57,863 nucleotides of DNA, taken from the NCBI GenBank assembly GCA_002104945.1, contig MCFH01000011.1, forward strand, positions 1,017,501 through 1,075,363, read 5' to 3'. The first letter of the stretch is position 1, and each line of letters begins with the position of its first letter. Shown here in pieces: positions 55,914 through 57,863 of the stretch. This DNA comes from Piromyces finnis (lineage: Eukaryota > Neocallimastigomycota > Neocallimastigomycetes > Neocallimastigales > Neocallimastigaceae). The translations under genes and the position numbers were made by a program. Below the pieces are notes generated by a model, which ran no database searches, had not been told where the DNA came from, and saw nothing but the letters and a program-made list of their open reading frames with translations.

Positions 55914-57863
55914 AATACAAAAATAATACATTACAACTTTCCTACATATGACTCTAAAATAAATAAAAAATTGCCTACAACATTTTTCAACTTTAAATTT
56001 TTTATCCCAATTAAATTAAACAAACTTTATGATTTAAAAAATTCAATTAATAAAAATCAATACAATTTAATTTTAGATAGTGGCTCATATTGCAACTTTA
56101 TTTCAATCAACTTGGTCAATAAATTAAAACTAAAACCACACAAATTATTACACTCAATTGAAATAAATGGAATTAGTGGTTCAATATTTATTGATACATA
56201 CACCTTCTTATATTTTAAGACTACTATCTATATTAATCATTCAAAATTTTTAATTACTTTTAAAGAAAAATTTCTAATTATTAAAAATCTTCCAACAGAT
56301 TTGTTATTAGGCAATAAATTTTTACACAAATATCAACTACATTTTAATTATAATAAAAATTTTGTATATTCAAGTTTAAATTTTAACAATTTTAAAAAAT
56401 TAAATTCTAATAAAATTATATATAAAATTAATAAAAACCGATTGAATAAATCCAAAAATTTAAAAATTAAAAACATTAATCATAATAAATTAACTTCCAA
56501 TACATCTTTTAATAATTTGAAAAATTACTCTAAACCAAAATATCAAAATTTCAGCTATAATTACCTTATTCACTCATTTTTAGCTAATAGTGAAAAAGAT
56601 TATAATACTGATGATGAAGATGATAATGAAGAAGACTTCAAATTAGAAGAAGTACCAGAACCATATCGTGATTTAGCGGAAGTTTTCAGCAAGGTTAAGG
56701 CTGATAAACTACCACCACATAGGCTAACGGATTGTAAAATCGTTTTACAAAAAGATGCTTCTTTACATTATGGTCCTATATATCCTCTATCTGAAGATGA
56801 ATCCCAAGTTCTTAAAGAATACATAGATGAAAATCTCAAGAAAGGATTCATTAGACCATCTGAATCTCCAGCTGGTTATCCTGTTTTATTTCAGAAAAAG
56901 AAGGATGGATCGTTACGTCTTTGTATTGATTACAAAAAATTAAATGCAGTTACAATTCGCAATTCTTACCCACTTCCTCTAATTACTGATATTATCGAAA
57001 GAGTGAAAGGTGCTAAATTCTTTTCAAAATTAGATCTTCGTTCTGCTTACAATTTAGTGCGTATTCGTGAAGGAGACGAATATAAGACAGCTTTTAGAAC
57101 TAAATATGGTCACTATGAATATTTAGTAATGCCTTTTGGTTTAAGAAATGCCCCTGCTACATTTCAATCATTTATTAATTCAGTATTACGCCCTTATTTA
57201 GAAAAATTTGTTATTTTATATTTAGATGATATTCTGATTTACTCGGAAACATTAGATGAACATATACAACATGTTCGTACTGTTCTCCAAACATTGCTCA
57301 AAAATAATTTATTTGCTAAATTAAAGAAATGTGAATTTCACAAGCCAGAAGTTGAATTTTTAGGACACGTTATATCAGGCAATGGTATATCTACTGATCC
57401 AAAGAAAATTAAATCTGTCCAAGAATGGCCTACACCTAATTGTGTAAAAGATGTTCAACGCTTTGTTGGATTATGCAACTATTATAGAAGATTTATAAAA
57501 GATTTTGCTACTATTGCTAAACCGCTTCACAATTTAACAAAGAAAAATACTAGTTTTAATTGGAATGATAAATGTAATAACTCATTTTTAGAATTAAAAA
57601 AGAGACTAATCTCTTCACCTATTTTATTACATCCAGATCTAACCAAACCATTTATTGTCGAATGCGATGCTAGTAATTTTGCCATTGGTTGTATACTTTC
57701 TCAAAAGGATGAAGATAACAAATTACATCCTGTAGCATATTATTCAAGATGTTTAAACAATGCTGAATTAAATTATTCAATTACTGAAAAGGAACTTTTA
57801 GCTATAAAATGTGCATTTTCTACCTGGAGACATTTATTACTAGGTGCTAAATACCAAGTAAAC
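55876..57863 (+). CDS. pol: E5 Pol (protease, reverse transcriptase, RNase H), partial
   Basis: Open in the -1 frame of gag from the slippery site to the window edge (about 660 codons) without a stop. Counting the codon at 55875 as 1: protease D68-S-G (LILDSGSYCNFIS), an Asn/Lys-rich linker, reverse transcriptase ([47 protein letters not shown]) with Y449-L-D-D, and RNase H (VECDASNFAIGCILSQ, D598). Integrase would follow beyond the window. There is no ATG at the frame start, consistent with expression only as a Gag-Pol fusion. No lesions are seen. Confidence 0.94.

Larger units (their letters stand above)
53813..57863 (+). mobile_element. E5: self-primed Ty3/Gypsy element, runs off the window
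   Basis: 5' LTR (53813-54846), self-type primer site, short leader ending in a 61-nt A run, gag, -1 frameshift signal, and pol through RNase H at the window end. It is the only copy here with coding sequence for the E5 LTR family, which has seven other LTR copies in the window. No lesion is seen in the visible part. The 3' LTR and target duplication lie outside. Confidence 0.94.

Noticed and set aside
1-57863. CRISPR arrays, bacterial operons, riboswitches or insertion sequences
   Set aside because: No regular direct repeats with unique spacers, no bacterial gene signals; all features fit a eukaryotic nuclear genome.

Overview
This window is a very AT-rich (visibly above 80% A+T) eukaryotic segment, probably from a fungus. 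The one host protein gene is an intronless ammonium permease of the fungal Mep/Amt type (43521-44876). Together with the extreme AT content, Asn-rich proteins and Ty3/Gypsy elements, this suggests an anaerobic gut fungus (Neocallimastigomycota). The lineage call is inference; an AT-rich protist is less likely because the permease looks fungal. Other host genes are three nearly identical tRNA-Cys(GCA) genes, one tRNA-Ser(UGA) and an orphan 149-codon open frame. Nearly everything else is LTR retrotransposon.

Layout. 1-5612: a truncated LTR, a solo LTR and AT-rich LTR-like relics. 5613-10861 (minus): E1, a decayed Ty3/Gypsy element cut off inside its reverse transcriptase. 11500-13531: two solo LTRs (families E5 and N), each with a 5-bp target duplication. 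13539-26621 (plus): E2, a single-ORF chromovirus-like element with three nonsense codons. Its 5' LTR is split by E3 (14268-20788, plus), a fresh insertion with matching LTRs, a 5-bp duplication and an intact 1479-aa Gag-Pol with chromodomain. 27621-35933 (minus): E4, with gag, a frameshift signal and pol carrying one indel; a solo E5 LTR sits in its 5' LTR. 35937-41455: LTR-like blocks around tRNA-Cys and tRNA-Ser. 43521-44876: ammonium permease. 45528-50141: tRNA-Cys followed by three tandem E5 LTRs and one N LTR, all separated by TTTTA. 50900-53746: inverted copy of the 37-41 kb block, ending in the third tRNA-Cys. 53813 to the end (plus): E5, with LTR, gag, frameshift signal and a pol frame that runs off the window.

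How the parts work together. Two retrotransposon lineages differ in every step of the life cycle. E1, E4 and the X and Z LTRs have TGATRC/GYATCA-type ends and 4-bp target duplications where these can be read. E1 and E4 carry a tRNA-type primer site and a -1 frameshift signal between gag and pol. Wherever a tRNA gene is adjacent, insertions of this lineage lie 15-17 bp upstream of it. E2, E3, E5 and LTR-N have TGT...ACA ends and mostly 5-bp duplications. E2, E3 and E5 have a primer site that matches their own LTR 36-40 nt downstream of its TATA box (Tf1-like self-priming). E5 lies exactly 66 bp upstream of two tRNA-Cys genes, and a reconstructed 69 bp upstream of the third. The window therefore looks like a record of partitioned, Pol III-gene-directed integration by two element types. 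All of this comes from reading the sequence; no search or folding program was run.
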